A DNA stretch of 64,000 bases from Geitlerinema sp. BBD 1991-9 (GCA_001657325.1 LWRO01000015.1:1-64000); one strand, 5' to 3'; positions 26,111 to 39,347 are shown, numbered from the stretch's first letter. A program made the numbers and translations. The notes: generated by a model not told the origin, from the sequence alone.

Positions 26111-26272
26111 TTTTACAGCGAATTGCAGTGTAAGGGAGTTCCCTAGCAATTGCGATCGACACGAACCGCGATCGTCGCGATCGGGGGTTCGTTCCCAACT
26201 CATCCCCCATCCTCCATCACCTCACCCCCTCACTCCCGCTAGCCCTCGAAAGAAGAGAACGTTGTCTAACCG

Positions 26273-27262
26273 ATGAAATACAATCGTGCATTGGCGAGAT
26301 TGCATCGCTGCGTTGCACCCTTCGCCAAAGGAATGTTGGTGGCAGTCGTAGCTGTCGCCGTATTTTTTGCCAGCGACCTCGTCGCACCGAAAGCGGCTGC
26401 CGCTTATCCCTTCTGGGCGCAACAAACTGCTCCCGAAACACCCCGCGAGGCAACGGGTCGCATCGTTTGCGCCAACTGTCACTTAGCGGCTAAACCGACG
26501 GAAGTTGAAGTTCCGCAATCTGTTCTTCCCGACACAGTCTTTAAAGCAGTCGTTAAAGTTCCCTACGATACGAGCGTTCAACAAGTGCTCGGCGATGGAA
26601 GCAAAGGACCGTTGAACGTCGGAGCGGTGCTGATGTTACCGGAAGGCTTCAAAATTGCGCCGGAAGATCGCATCTCTGAAGAATTGAAAGAAGAAACAGA
26701 AGGTCTCTTCTATCAAACCTACACGCCCGAACAGGAAAACGTCATTATTATCGGACCGCTACCGGGTGACGACAAACAAGAAATTGTCTTCCCGGTTTTA
26801 TCTCCCGACCCCAGTACGGATAGCTCGATTCACTTCGGTAAATACGCCGTTCACGCTGGCGGAAACCGGGGACGCGGTCAGGTATACCCGGCCGGGAACA
26901 ACAGCAACAACACCGCTTATAAAACGGCTCGAGGCGGTGTCGTCACGAAAATTGCAGCCCCTGAATTCGGTGGCTATGAAGTGACGCTGAAAACTGATGA
27001 GGGAGAAGAAGTCGTCGAAACGATTCCCCCTGGCGCTGAACTCATTGTTTCGGAAGGCGAACAAGTGGCGGCTGGCGCTCTGCTGACTGACGATCCGAAC
27101 GTGGGTGGTTTCGGTCAGGACGATGCGGAAATCGTTCTGCAAAGTGCCGCACGGATTCAGGGTCTCTTGGCTTTCTTCGCGATCGTGATTCTGTCGCAAA
27201 TCATGTTGGTCTTGAAGAAGAAACAGGTGGAAAAAGTTCAAGCAGCCGAAATGAACTTCTAA
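26273..27262 (+). CDS. petA: Apocytochrome f
   Basis: A 329-residue c-type cytochrome of the b6f complex. The first 44 residues are a Sec signal (positive start, then [12 protein letters not shown]), with cleavage expected after AAAA so that Tyr45 of YPFWAQ becomes the N-terminus and axial heme ligand. The heme-binding CANCH is at 66-70. The lumenal domain runs to about residue 285, then a C-terminal membrane helix ([17 protein letters not shown]) and a short stromal tail (KKKQVEKVQ). It closes the petCA operon and is followed by a terminator. Confidence 0.97.
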   Translation: MKYNRALARLHRCVAPFAKGMLVAVVAVAVFFASDLVAPKAAAAYPFWAQQTAPETPREATGRIVCANCHLAAKPTEVEVPQSVLPDTVFKAVVKVPYDTSVQQVLGDGSKGPLNVGAVLMLPEGFKIAPEDRISEELKEETEGLFYQTYTPEQENVIIIGPLPGDDKQEIVFPVLSPDPSTDSSIHFGKYAVHAGGNRGRGQVYPAGNNSNNTAYKTARGGVVTKIAAPEFGGYEVTLKTDEGEEVVETIPPGAELIVSEGEQVAAGALLTDDPNVGGFGQDDAEIVLQSAARIQGLLAFFAIVILSQIMLVLKKKQVEKVQAAEMNF

Positions 27263-27338
27263 CATCGATCGAGTTGGCATAGTCGAGTAGGACGTTGCCG
27301 ATGTGCTAACTCTTTCTTGAATCCACAAAAAAACATCG

Positions 27339-27374
27339 AGGGCGTTTCCAATTGTTGAGAAGCGTCCTTTTTTT
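27339..27374 (+). terminator. Intrinsic terminator of petCA
   Basis: AGGGCGTTTC pairs with GAAGCGTCCT (two G-U pairs) around a ten-base loop, followed by a run of T residues. It lies 77 bases after petA. Confidence 0.8.
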
Positions 27375-27475
27375 GTGGCACGAGGTTTTCAGATTGTCTC
27401 CTCCTCAGCAACCATTTGTTCCTACAGCGGGCTTGGTATCATAGATAACCAAATAACGACAATTTCCAGAGAAAC

Positions 27476-28012
27476 CTAAGAGTCATGCAATAGATATTCG
27501 TAGATATCCGCAAATGAAACCGTCTTGGGTTTCTCCATTAAAGCCGACAATTGATGGCAAGATTCTCGAAAATTGGTATAACCATCAAAAGGACTACAAC
27601 CGGCCACTGAGATCGAGCTAAATTGGTTTAATGAGATCGCCTTCTTGGGGATTGTCGAAAGGAGCGATAACCGTTTTGACAATCGTGTTATTAGGAATTC
27701 CTAATTGTTGATGTATAATCGAACGACGTTCTGTCTCTTGATAGGTTTCTTTTTCTGAGGATTTGATAATCGACATCTTATTTTGGAGATGAATGATTTT
27801 TCCGATTCCCTTAAATTTCTCTAGATAGCCTAACGATTCTCCCGTTTCAGGATCTATAATTTCTTCTGGACTTAAACGATATAAAATAAACCTCTGATTG
27901 GGTTTAAGCTGGTGTTCGTGTCCTCAATCGATCTCGACACGACAATGATTTAAAACCCTGACAACTGTTGCTGTAAAAATTTTGGGTGTCTCGTTTCGAT
28001 CGATCGTCCTTC
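27476..28012 (-). pseudogene. Degraded gene(s), in-frame stop and no start
   Basis: On the minus strand, the frame ending with TAG at 27618-27620 reads HQLKPNQRFILYRLSPEE, IIDPETGESLGYLE and KGIGKIIHLQNKMS. This looks like a real conserved domain, perhaps related to the FlgT C-terminal type. Upstream in the same frame a TGA at 27924-27926 splits it, after FTATVVRVLNHCRVEID, and no start codon is found before the overlapping Uma2 fragment. A further short frame (27476-27682) reads protein-like (DGYTNFRESCHQLSALMEKPK) but is isolated. I read this as debris of one or two genes. The two parts may be functional only if the TGA is a sequence error and a start was missed. Confidence 0.5.
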
Positions 28013-28141
28013 TTACTTTATTGGAAATTCGTCAATTCGCGATCGAAGCCAAATCAGTTCTCCATCGGCGAGTTCGTAACGAGGATCGTCGCCATATTGG
28101 GCGATGAATTCGTTAACGCGGAGGGCGTCGGCGCTTAACAT
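28013..28141 (-). pseudogene. Uma2-family nuclease, N-terminal fragment
   Basis: A 42-codon frame starting MLSADALRVNEFIAQYG and continuing DDPRYELADGELIWL, which is the N-terminus of Uma2-family (PD-(D/E)XK-like) proteins, usually about 190 residues. It stops at 28013 and the rest of the nuclease domain is absent. Its ATG overlaps the stop of the XisI-like gene, so it was once coupled to it. Uma2 proteins are numerous and often decayed in cyanobacteria. Confidence 0.55.
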
Positions 28142-28440
28142 ACAGATCTCGCTGACGTGACGATATGCTCGATCGCAACTCCGTTCGCAATGAGGATTTC
28201 AGTTAGACTTTCCTCGAAGTTATCTTCTTCAATGAAAATTTGTTGTCCCACTAGGCGAGCGTGAAATAGAATCGTGTCCATCCAGCGCTGTTTGTCCCAT
28301 CCAGTCGCGAGTACGAGGAAGTGGCCGGATTCAGTGTCGCAGACAGGATACAGTTTAATCGCCTGTAGGCGGGGTTGGTCTGCAACTGCGGCTTGTACGG
28401 TCTGTTTGAGAATGTTTGCGTAACTCAGGGTTCGATCCAT
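28135..28440 (-). CDS. XisI-like protein (element excision factor family)
   Basis: A 101-residue protein from ATG 28440. The central stretch VCDTESGHFLVLATGWDKQRWMD and the C-terminal LTEILIANGVAIEHIVT follow the XisI pattern, in which a Gly-Trp motif and an ending of the type LxxxGIxxxDIV recur. XisI was named for controlling excision of the fdxN element in heterocysts, and homologues are widespread without such elements. The usual partner XisH is not next to it. Assignment is moderate because the sequence is divergent. Confidence 0.55.
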   Translation of the reverse strand: MDRTLSYANILKQTVQAAVADQPRLQAIKLYPVCDTESGHFLVLATGWDKQRWMDTILFHARLVGQQIFIEEDNFEESLTEILIANGVAIEHIVTSARSVC

Positions 28441-28517
28441 TACAGGATAACCTCCCGGTTGGGGTCGAAGACTAACAGTTATCAATTAGCGATCGAAGCC
28501 AATCCTTCACTACACAA

Positions 28518-28546
28518 AGAGGTGGGTGATTTCTCAACCTACCTCT
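28518..28546 (-). terminator. Possible terminator between membrane-protein and XisI-like genes
   Basis: AGAGGTGGGT and ACCTACCTCT pair over ten bases with one internal mismatch. On the minus strand the hairpin is followed by TTTGTG, a weak T tract. It lies 85 bases downstream of the membrane-protein gene. Confidence 0.45.
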
Positions 28547-28630
28547 CTCAATTCAACCGAAGGAACTGATACGGAATTCGATTATCAAAGAGGCTTTTGA
28601 CTCGTTCCTCTGATACAGTGCCTTTGTATT

Positions 28631-29119
28631 TTAGATCGGTGGAATCATTAATTGCATTCCTGTTATTGTTGTAAACAAAGTGGCAAGTATTGTAAAAATC
28701 AATGATGCGATAAATCCAGTTATTCCTACATCTAGTCCATTTTCAATCCACTGAGGAAGTTTGTCTTTGTACGTTTTTTTGAGAAACAAAAGGATGGGTA
28801 TTAAAATAACATTGAGCCATCCTAAAGCAATATTAAAAAATATGGGTATATAGGCAAAAAATTCAGTAAGAATAAATGAGAATAACCAAATCAAAAAATT
28901 TATTCCACTATGTATTAGTCGCAAAATCAATGCGATCGATGCACCCAATATTGCACCGATTCCAGCTAACACTAAAAGGAGTATCGTGAAATCTCCTAGT
29001 GGCAATCCGGTTTCTGGGTAGACTAAGAATAAAATAACTATTACAGTGATAGCTACAGTGATAGCCCCCCAAAAACTACCATATGCCAAACTTTTAAGCC
29101 AAGTGACTTGGTTTTGCAT
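28631..29119 (-). CDS. Multi-pass membrane protein, unknown
   Basis: A 162-residue protein from ATG 29119 (MQNQVTWLKSLAYG). Four or five hydrophobic segments cover most of it: AITVAITVIVILFLVYP, FTILLLVLAGIGAILGASIALI, INFLIWLFSFILTEFFAYIPIFF, VILIPILLFL and FIASLIFTILATLFTTITG. There are no catalytic motifs that I recognise. The gene is AT-rich compared with petA and chlH. It belongs to the accessory block 27.4-29.9 kb. Confidence 0.6.
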   Translation of the reverse strand: MQNQVTWLKSLAYGSFWGAITVAITVIVILFLVYPETGLPLGDFTILLLVLAGIGAILGASIALILRLIHSGINFLIWLFSFILTEFFAYIPIFFNIALGWLNVILIPILLFLKKTYKDKLPQWIENGLDVGITGFIASLIFTILATLFTTITGMQLMIPPI

Positions 29120-29235
29120 AGCTAATACATTTTGGTAAAAAGAAAAAAGCAATATTATCTAGTATAGAATCTCGATTGTCAAATAATTCTAGCCAATTCA
29201 TGATGACCAACAGTTAATAATGATAAGAGCCGCAC

Positions 29236-29865
29236 CTAAAAATCATCATCCTCATCCTCAACCTCGATCGCCGTCCCCACAACCTCCCGCCACAACTCAA
29301 ACACCCCCTCATCCACCTCCATCTCAACCAACCGCTCCCAAACCACCCCACGCTCCACCTTCAACTCTGGAAACCGCAACAACAACATCGCCAAATCCCG
29401 CCAATCCGTCCCCGCCTTCGGCTTACCCCGCCGCCGAAAATACGCCACCACCTTACTCGCCACCAACTCCACCGGAGCCATCACCTGAATCCCCTCAATC
29501 TCCTGGCTCTCCGGCAACACTTCCACCTGACGAATATCCATCAAATGGCGATTTCCACCCTTCTGCCCCCGATCTAAACGATAACCCATTCCACCCTTCA
29601 CCACACGAACCCGCACCGCGATCAAAAAGCGATCGATCAAAAAAGCCTTCAACTCCTCCGCCAACACCGCCGCATCCGTCGCAATTACATCAATATCCTG
29701 CGTCATGCGCGGCTCACCTACATACGCATTCACCGCCTGCGCTCCGAATAGCACCACATCACGACGTCCCTGTAGCGTCTCTAGGATCGCACCGTGTAGT
29801 ATTGCGAGCGGCAAGGTTTCACGATTCATAAATTCTTGAAAACTGAGAGCATCGGCACTCAACAT
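29236..29865 (-). CDS. AbiEii/DUF6036-type nucleotidyltransferase-like protein
   Basis: A protein of 209 residues from the internal ATG at 29865, or 214 from 29880. The core VVLFGAQAVNAYVGEPRMTQDIDVIATD is the nucleotidyltransferase active-site region, with DID supplying metal-binding acids. Later, GIQVMAPVELVASKVVAYFRR and TDWRDLAMLLLRFPEL match the helical part of AbiEii/AbiGii-type toxins. Such proteins modify tRNA or other substrates and may be toxins. No AbiEi-like antitoxin is adjacent. The opposite strand shows a long proline-rich frame, which is only a shadow. Confidence 0.7.
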   Translation of the reverse strand: MLSADALSFQEFMNRETLPLAILHGAILETLQGRRDVVLFGAQAVNAYVGEPRMTQDIDVIATDAAVLAEELKAFLIDRFLIAVRVRVVKGGMGYRLDRGQKGGNRHLMDIRQVEVLPESQEIEGIQVMAPVELVASKVVAYFRRRGKPKAGTDWRDLAMLLLRFPELKVERGVVWERLVEMEVDEGVFELWREVVGTAIEVEDEDDDF

Positions 29866-29913
29866 CTGAAAGTATCTCAAGAAACAGCGCGTACTTCCAT
29901 TGAACAGTATTCA

Positions 29914-29947
29914 CAAAAAAGAGGACACCCACTGAAGGATGTCCCCT
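29914..29947 (-). terminator. Intrinsic terminator of chlH
   Basis: On the minus strand GGGGACATCC pairs with GGGTGTCCTC (two G-U pairs), followed by six T residues. It lies 56 bases after chlH. Confidence 0.8.
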
Positions 29948-30002
29948 TTCTCGTTAGCTAATCAGATACGACGAAGAGCGTCGAAACGATCGAGTGAGAG
30001 AA

Positions 30003-34001
<3,999 letters not shown>

Positions 34002-34482
34002 ACAGTGTGGCTCCTTCGTATCGGCGTGTTTCTAGTTCGAGACTGCAATGGGCTTCGGGGACAGTCGGTCTATAGGTGTTTGTAGCAAAAAATGCCTACG
34101 GCACTTCGGAGATTCGGACGATTTGAAACAATTTGATAGAAAAACCGAAATATTTTTTTACATTTTTTTACAAACACGGTAGTATTTACTCATTTTTTTA
34201 TTAAAGCAACCCAAGGGTTGCTTTAATGGGCGGTTTGAGTTTGTGGGACATGGGAGAGGAAGTTGAAAAATCCTCCTGACTGAAGGGCTTGAGGTGATGA
34301 GTCGGACGAGTCAGTCGTCAGGGTCTCAACAAACAGTGGTAATTCTTAATATAAAAAAATACTATTGAATCGAGGTGATTTTTATAATTAAGTCATAAAA
34401 AATAAGCTGTGTCTTCAGGTAAAAAACGTTAAAAAAATGGGTATAACCTGTAAAGCGATCCAGGGCGAGTGGGGTTAAGTCA
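34002..34482. promoter_or_regulatory. Divergent chlH / GAF-protein regulatory region
   Basis: 481 bases with A/T-rich runs (34150-34200 and 34345-34440). It contains the 28-base palindrome described separately and a hairpin CCTGAC/GTCAGG (34277-34321). No unambiguous promoter boxes. No gene is supported here. Confidence 0.45.
34200..34227. repeat. Perfect palindrome upstream of chlH
   Basis: ATTAAAGCAACCC (34200-34212) and GGGTTGCTTTAAT (34215-34227) pair perfectly around AA. A T run precedes it on the plus strand and none follows on either strand, so it is not a normal terminator. It is a good operator or RNA-structure candidate about 200 bases upstream of chlH. Confidence 0.6.
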
Positions 34483-36135
34483 ATGAGCAACTACTTATGT
34501 CCGTGTTGTTCTTATCCATTGCTATGTTATGTCAGAGGGGGAAAACCGTATTGGTTTTGTCCCCGATGTCATGAAGAAATGCCCTATGGTTTGAGTGGTG
34601 AGTTGCGATGTCCGTCGGTTGTCTCGTCGTCGATGGGCGATTCCAATCCTGCGATACTCGATCGAGATCCAGGTCAGCGGCCCAATCGGAGCTTGAAGGA
34701 CAAGGTGGAGAAGGAGATCCTTCCATCCGACAATCTAAGTAAAATCTTAAAAGAAATTGTTGTTGGAGTCCGAAAAGTCTTGCGGGTCGATCGCGCGATC
34801 GTTTGTCGAACGAGACGAAACTACGAAGCGGTTGCGATCGCGGAATCGATCGTTCCCGGTCGAAAATCGATGTTGAAGTGCCGTTTGGGGCGATTTTTCG
34901 GATCGCACGAGCTGGTACAATTTCGCGCGGGGAAACTCCAGGCGATCGAGGATTTGAGAAATGTCGATTTCGATCGATGCCCGACGAAGGTTTTAGAATG
35001 CTTTTTTGAAGTGAGCGCCAAGTTGGTGGTTCCGATTTTGCTCCCGGCGGCGAACGAGAACGAAAAACTGTCGTTGTGGGGATTGCTGATCGCGCATCAA
35101 TGCTTTACCCCCCACCGATGGACGCAGGTGGAAATCGATACGATGGTGTTGCTGGCGAATCAGTTAGCCCAGGATATCGATCGAGAACGACAGTATCGTG
35201 AATTGGAAGTGGCTCACGAGCAGTTGCAGCAACTGACCAGCGCCAACGAGATCGCCACCTTTCCCATTTCCCAGGAGGTTCTCGGGACAAACGGTCACTC
35301 CTCTATGATTGACAACGGCGAGCTTCCCGCGATCGAACCTGTTGTCAAAGCCGCACCAGCGCCACCTCCCAAAGTTCCCTCGATCGAACTGCTCAAAAGC
35401 TACATAGCGTATTATGTCAGTCGCGGAAAGTCGATCGTTTCTCCGGTGTTCGACGTTCTCCCATTTCAGGGCGTAACGTACAACTACAACGGCTATCACT
35501 TGAATTTTGAAAGTTTCTGGCGATGGCTGAAGCATCGTCCTGACTTCCAACAACTGTATTTAGTGGGAGATATGCGGTGTTTCGGACATTTCCTTGAGGG
35601 ACGCTATACCGTCTCCGAGTGCGAACGCTGTCACTTACCAATTCCTTCTTGTTATGGTGTCGCCTACGACGTTCCCGAATGTGCGCTGTGCGACGATGAA
35701 TGTCCAGTGAAGTTGCAGGAGTCGGGACGGGAATTTCCGATGACGAACGTGGTGGCGGTGGGAGATTCACCGTCAAACTGGTGGGAAGTCGGCCGGTTTT
35801 TTGAGAAAAACCGTTTTGACGTGACGTTTGTTGAGGAACCGGCGGAGATTGTCGCGCAGCGCCTTCGGAAAAACATCGATTTCGTCATGATTCGATCGAA
35901 TCTTGCGGAAACAGAGGCGTTAAACTGGGCGAGAGCGCTTCGCCAACACCCGCGTTTATCGAACGTTCCCATTGTTGCGCTGAGCGATCGAGCGGGATAC
36001 GGACTTCCGTGGTTGCAACATTCTCTCGATCTCGAAGATTACCTGTTACCACCGCTCAACGGGGAACATCTCGTGCGACATTTACAGTCGCAGCGGCAAT
36101 CTTACCAGTCCCTGTTAAGCTGGTTTCCTCGCTAG
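34483..36135 (+). CDS. Zinc-ribbon/GAF/receiver-like signalling protein
   Basis: A 550-residue protein. Residues 6-30 form a zinc ribbon (CPCC then CPRC). Residues 75-235 form a phytochrome-type GAF domain (LSKILKEIVVGVRKVLRVDRAIV, then LWGLLIAHQCFTPHRWTQVEIDTMVLLANQLA). A Pro/Ala linker follows, then a region with YYVSRGKSIVSPVFDVLPFQG and a cysteine cluster (CERCHLPIPSC...CALCDDEC). The last 120 residues resemble a receiver (NVVAVGDSPSNWWEVGRFFE to VPIVALSDRAG), but DFVMIRSNL lacks the phospho-accepting Asp. No chromophore-binding cysteine typical of cyanobacteriochromes was identified. It is probably a regulator that does not use phosphorylation. It converges on the dndC remnant, with the two stop codons overlapping. 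Confidence 0.72.
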   Translation: MSNYLCPCCSYPLLCYVRGGKPYWFCPRCHEEMPYGLSGELRCPSVVSSSMGDSNPAILDRDPGQRPNRSLKDKVEKEILPSDNLSKILKEIVVGVRKVLRVDRAIVCRTRRNYEAVAIAESIVPGRKSMLKCRLGRFFGSHELVQFRAGKLQAIEDLRNVDFDRCPTKVLECFFEVSAKLVVPILLPAANENEKLSLWGLLIAHQCFTPHRWTQVEIDTMVLLANQLAQDIDRERQYRELEVAHEQLQQLTSANEIATFPISQEVLGTNGHSSMIDNGELPAIEPVVKAAPAPPPKVPSIELLKSYIAYYVSRGKSIVSPVFDVLPFQGVTYNYNGYHLNFESFWRWLKHRPDFQQLYLVGDMRCFGHFLEGRYTVSECERCHLPIPSCYGVAYDVPECALCDDECPVKLQESGREFPMTNVVAVGDSPSNWWEVGRFFEKNRFDVTFVEEPAEIVAQRLRKNIDFVMIRSNLAETEALNWARALRQHPRLSNVPIVALSDRAGYGLPWLQHSLDLEDYLLPPLNGEHLVRHLQSQRQSYQSLLSWFPR

Positions 36136-37697
36136 TCGTCTGAATCGTCTTGCCCGAATTTCACATCGGCCCAGGTGAGTTGTTTGATTTTAGCGACATC
36201 TCCTGCTTTTGCTGCTTCTTGGAGATCTCGTTTTCGATATGCGTTCGCGATCGCCTCTTCTTTAGAACGAGAACTCGTCTCGAAGCATTTTTCGAGCGCT
36301 TTATAAATTCCGATGCGGCGACCTTTGGTATGGAACTGGCGTTCGGTATCGAGGAGTGTTGTCATCAGTTCTAGATGCATCTCGTCGCCGTTGGAGAGTT
36401 CCTCGAGGATGTTCCACTCATCGAGACCAAGCAGTCGGTTGTCTGCACCGGGACGAGGATCGATAAAGCGCTCTCCAGTAATTTCTTGGTAAATGCGAGG
36501 TAGTCGATCGTCGAATTCGTGTTTTTCTTCGAGCCAGATGCGTCGAATTTCGCTGAGTTCTTCGGTGGTGATGAGGGTGATATCCCGCATTTCTGGGGGA
36601 GCCGTTTTGCGAACGGTTTCCTGTGCTTCGAGAACGCGGCGTAACCAGTGTTCTCGCCATTTTTTGGTGTAGGGGCCGGGGATATTGTTAACGGTCACTT
36701 CACCATCTTTGGTTTGCCGTTCAAACAGTTGCACGTTTCCGTGTAGTCGTCGGAAGTCGCGGCGCTCTCGATCGTCTTTCAAATCGAGTTCGTTACGAAT
36801 ATCTAATAGAGGCTGCAACCATTCTTTTTCTTCGTCATTTTGAATCATTGCCTCCATCGATTTATCTTGATTGACGAGAGTACAGACCCAACAGCCAAAG
36901 CGAGAATCTCCACAACTAGGAGTAGACGTATCTACAACTAACGGACATTCATTATCCGCAGTAGCTCCCCGATACATGGTAAATAAATCTTTATTGTTAT
37001 TGCCCCAGGGATTCTCCCACTGCATCAAATACATCCAAACTTCATCAGTTGTCCAATCTTAAATTGGGCTGTAAATCAATGAGTTAACTAGGCTGGCATT
37101 GGGACTTAAACGCTCTCGGACTCGTTTAAGCTCGTGTTTTGCCATTGTTGCCGCACGTTTTGTACTTTCGGCCTTGCGAATCCCTAAAACCAGTATCGTT
37201 TCTCCGTTGTCTCTGACAACTTCCCTAATAAAACGATTTGAGGATTGAATTTTAAGTCTATCCGTACACCAGCGAAATTTATTCCTAGGAGCGGGATAAC
37301 CTTTTCCTATCAAGCAAACCCAAAATGTATTCTTGACTTCTGGATGAAGCAGATTAGATTCAAAAGGCAAGTTTTTGGCTTGCGCTGATCGAGACATCAA
37401 ATCCAAAGATTTTTTCACCCAAGATGATACAATAGGATTTTCAACAAGTGTATCAGTTGTAATGACATATACTTTTTTGGTTCGCTTGTCTATTGGTAAA
37501 TCTTCAATGGCATTCCAAATAAGTTGTAGTACTGCAGTACTGTCTTTGCCCCCAGAGTACCCAATCACCCACGGAATTTGGTCAGAACAGTAAAGTTTTT
37601 GTATTTCATTAGTTAGATATTGGACATCTTCAATAAATGCAGAAACGCTACGTTTTTCAGATTTCGATTTCGCTGTAGATTTACGTGAAGAAACCAT
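36132..37697 (-). pseudogene. dndC: dndC, DNA phosphorothioation sulfurtransferase, cut by one in-frame stop
   Basis: The frame from 37697 to 36132 is continuous (about 520 codons, normal DndC length) except for a single TAA at 37059-37061. The N-terminal part has the PP-loop SGGKDS at 48-53 (WVIGYSGGKDSTAVLQLIW). It ends SLIYSPI, then the stop, then DWTTDEVWMYLMQWENPWG in the same frame, exactly as intact DndC proteins continue. The C-terminal part has the cysteines for the iron-sulfur cluster (CGDSRFGCWVC). DndC activates DNA for sulfur insertion together with DndD and DndE. One base change (for example GAA to TAA) explains the break. An ATG at 37034 could start a separate C-terminal piece, without the PP-loop. 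The gene was probably inactivated recently. Confidence 0.88.
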
Positions 37698-37799
37698 AAT
37701 ATTTAAGCCGATACCATGAAATTAATGTAGATTTCTAGTGTAACCGAAAATAAAATTCAAACATACGGTAGACTAGCCTACTCTATCAGCTTAAGACCA
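37698..37799. promoter_or_regulatory. Divergent dndC/dndB spacer
   Basis: 102 AT-rich bases between divergently transcribed dndC and dndB. DndB is a repressor of dnd operons in other bacteria, so an operator here is expected. No clear palindrome longer than a few bases was seen. Confidence 0.4.
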
Positions 37800-39347
37800 A
37801 TGTCCTCCGCAAGCCAAACCCGCCAACTAGCCGATCTGCTTCAACCATACCTCGATCGAGACGAAACGCTACTCGTCCAAACCACCCAGATGGGGGACAC
37901 GGAAGCTTATATCGGTTCGGTAAAGCTGGCGTGGTTGGCGCATCGGGTCGGATTTGCGTCGCAGCTTCCTCTGTTTCGATCGAAACTCGATCCCAAAACG
38001 GGGAATATCCAACCCGACGAGGAAACCATTGAAGAATTATATCAACGTCCTTTAGATTGGTCGAGACAAGCACCACTGACGCGATATCTGGCGGCGCGAA
38101 CCGATCGAAAATTTCCACCGCTGCTGTTAGTGGTCAGTCCTGCTTGGGTCGACGATCCTCGATCGATGGCTTGGGATGAAAACGGACGCGCCAAATATTC
38201 GTCGATCGAATTCGTTCCCTTAGACGGCGATCGACGAGTTGGACTCATCGATCTATCCTTAAATGTATCGATCTTTGCCCTCGACGGACAACACCGCCTC
38301 ATGGGAATTCAGGGATTGATGGAATTGCTGGAAACGGGAACCCTACAACCGCTGACGAAAGCCAAGAAATCGATCGGAAAAGCCTTGACGCTAGAAGACA
38401 TGGCGCGAGAAGTGAACAAAACCCCGACGCAAATGCGGGATTTGGCGGAAGAAACGATCGGCGTTGAATTAATTCCGGCGGTGGTTCGCGGAGAAACACG
38501 GGAAGAGGCTTGGCGGCGAGTTCGATCGATCTTCGTTCACGTGAACCTGATGGCGGTTAAACTCAGCAAAGGACAGGTGGCGTTACTCAACGAAGATGAC
38601 GGATTCGCGATCGTAACGCGCCAAATTGCTGTCACCCATCCGATGCTGCGCCAAGAAGACGGATGGCTTCCTCGCGTCAACTGGGATGGCGCGTCGGTGT
38701 CAGCGAAATCGACTGCTTTGACGACATTACAGGCGCTTCGAGACATGGCGGTGGGATATCTCGGCGATCGATTTCCCCACTGGAAAAGTGCAAAACCCGG
38801 TGTCGTTCCCCAACGTCCCACCGCTGAAGAATTGGCGGATGGGTTGGCGGAGTTAATGCGATTGTGGGATGGGTTGGCGACGCTTCCGAGTTACCGAAAA
38901 CTCGATATTTTGGAAACGCCAAACTTGCGGCGGTTCAGTTTTGAACTCGGTGGCGGTGAGGGAAATTTGCTGTTTCGTCCTGTCGGACAAGTGGCGTTAG
39001 CGGAAGCGTTGGGAATTTTAGTCTTTCGTAAGCAAAAGCCGCTGACGGTGTTGTTGGAAAAATTGCGCCAGTTTGATGATGTGGAAGGTTTTAGTGGTAT
39101 TGAAAATCCCGAATCGATCTGGTATGGCGTATTGTACGATCCGAACAAACGCCGGATTCGGGTTGCAGGACGAGAGTTAGCCGCGAAACTGTTGGTTTAT
39201 CTTCTGGGTGGGATGACGGAACCGATGGAGTTGGCGGAGTTGCGAATGGCGGTGGCGAAAGCGAGGACGTTTGAAAATCGCGCTGTGAGTTTTCAAGGTC
39301 GGTTTGTTAAACCGAGAGAGGTGGGGTTGCCAAATCCTATTACTTAG
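37800..39347 (+). CDS. dndB: DndB-like DGQHR-domain protein
   Basis: A 515-residue protein with the family-defining DGQHR at 162-166 (SIFALDGQHRLMGIQ), preceded by VSPAWVDDPRSMAW and followed by FVHVNLMAVKLSKGQVALLNEDDGFAIVTRQ, typical of DndB/DGQHR proteins. DndB represses dnd transcription and influences modification frequency. It is intact and divergent from broken dndC. dndD, dndE and the dndFGH restriction genes are not in the window. It could act on a dnd locus elsewhere or be an orphan. Its stop overlaps the end of a decayed frame on the opposite strand. Confidence 0.82.
   Translation: MSSASQTRQLADLLQPYLDRDETLLVQTTQMGDTEAYIGSVKLAWLAHRVGFASQLPLFRSKLDPKTGNIQPDEETIEELYQRPLDWSRQAPLTRYLAARTDRKFPPLLLVVSPAWVDDPRSMAWDENGRAKYSSIEFVPLDGDRRVGLIDLSLNVSIFALDGQHRLMGIQGLMELLETGTLQPLTKAKKSIGKALTLEDMAREVNKTPTQMRDLAEETIGVELIPAVVRGETREEAWRRVRSIFVHVNLMAVKLSKGQVALLNEDDGFAIVTRQIAVTHPMLRQEDGWLPRVNWDGASVSAKSTALTTLQALRDMAVGYLGDRFPHWKSAKPGVVPQRPTAEELADGLAELMRLWDGLATLPSYRKLDILETPNLRRFSFELGGGEGNLLFRPVGQVALAEALGILVFRKQKPLTVLLEKLRQFDDVEGFSGIENPESIWYGVLYDPNKRRIRVAGRELAAKLLVYLLGGMTEPMELAELRMAVAKARTFENRAVSFQGRFVKPREVGLPNPIT

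Noticed and set aside
29220-29831. Long plus-strand frame rich in Pro, Thr and Ser (203 codons)
   Set aside because: It is the antisense shadow of the AbiEii-type gene; its low-complexity composition comes from the Glu/Val-rich codons of the real gene on the other strand.
36132-37034. C-terminal part of dndC as an independent 300-residue gene
   Set aside because: It continues the dndC frame exactly after one stop codon and lacks the PP-loop, so it is better described as part of a broken dndC.
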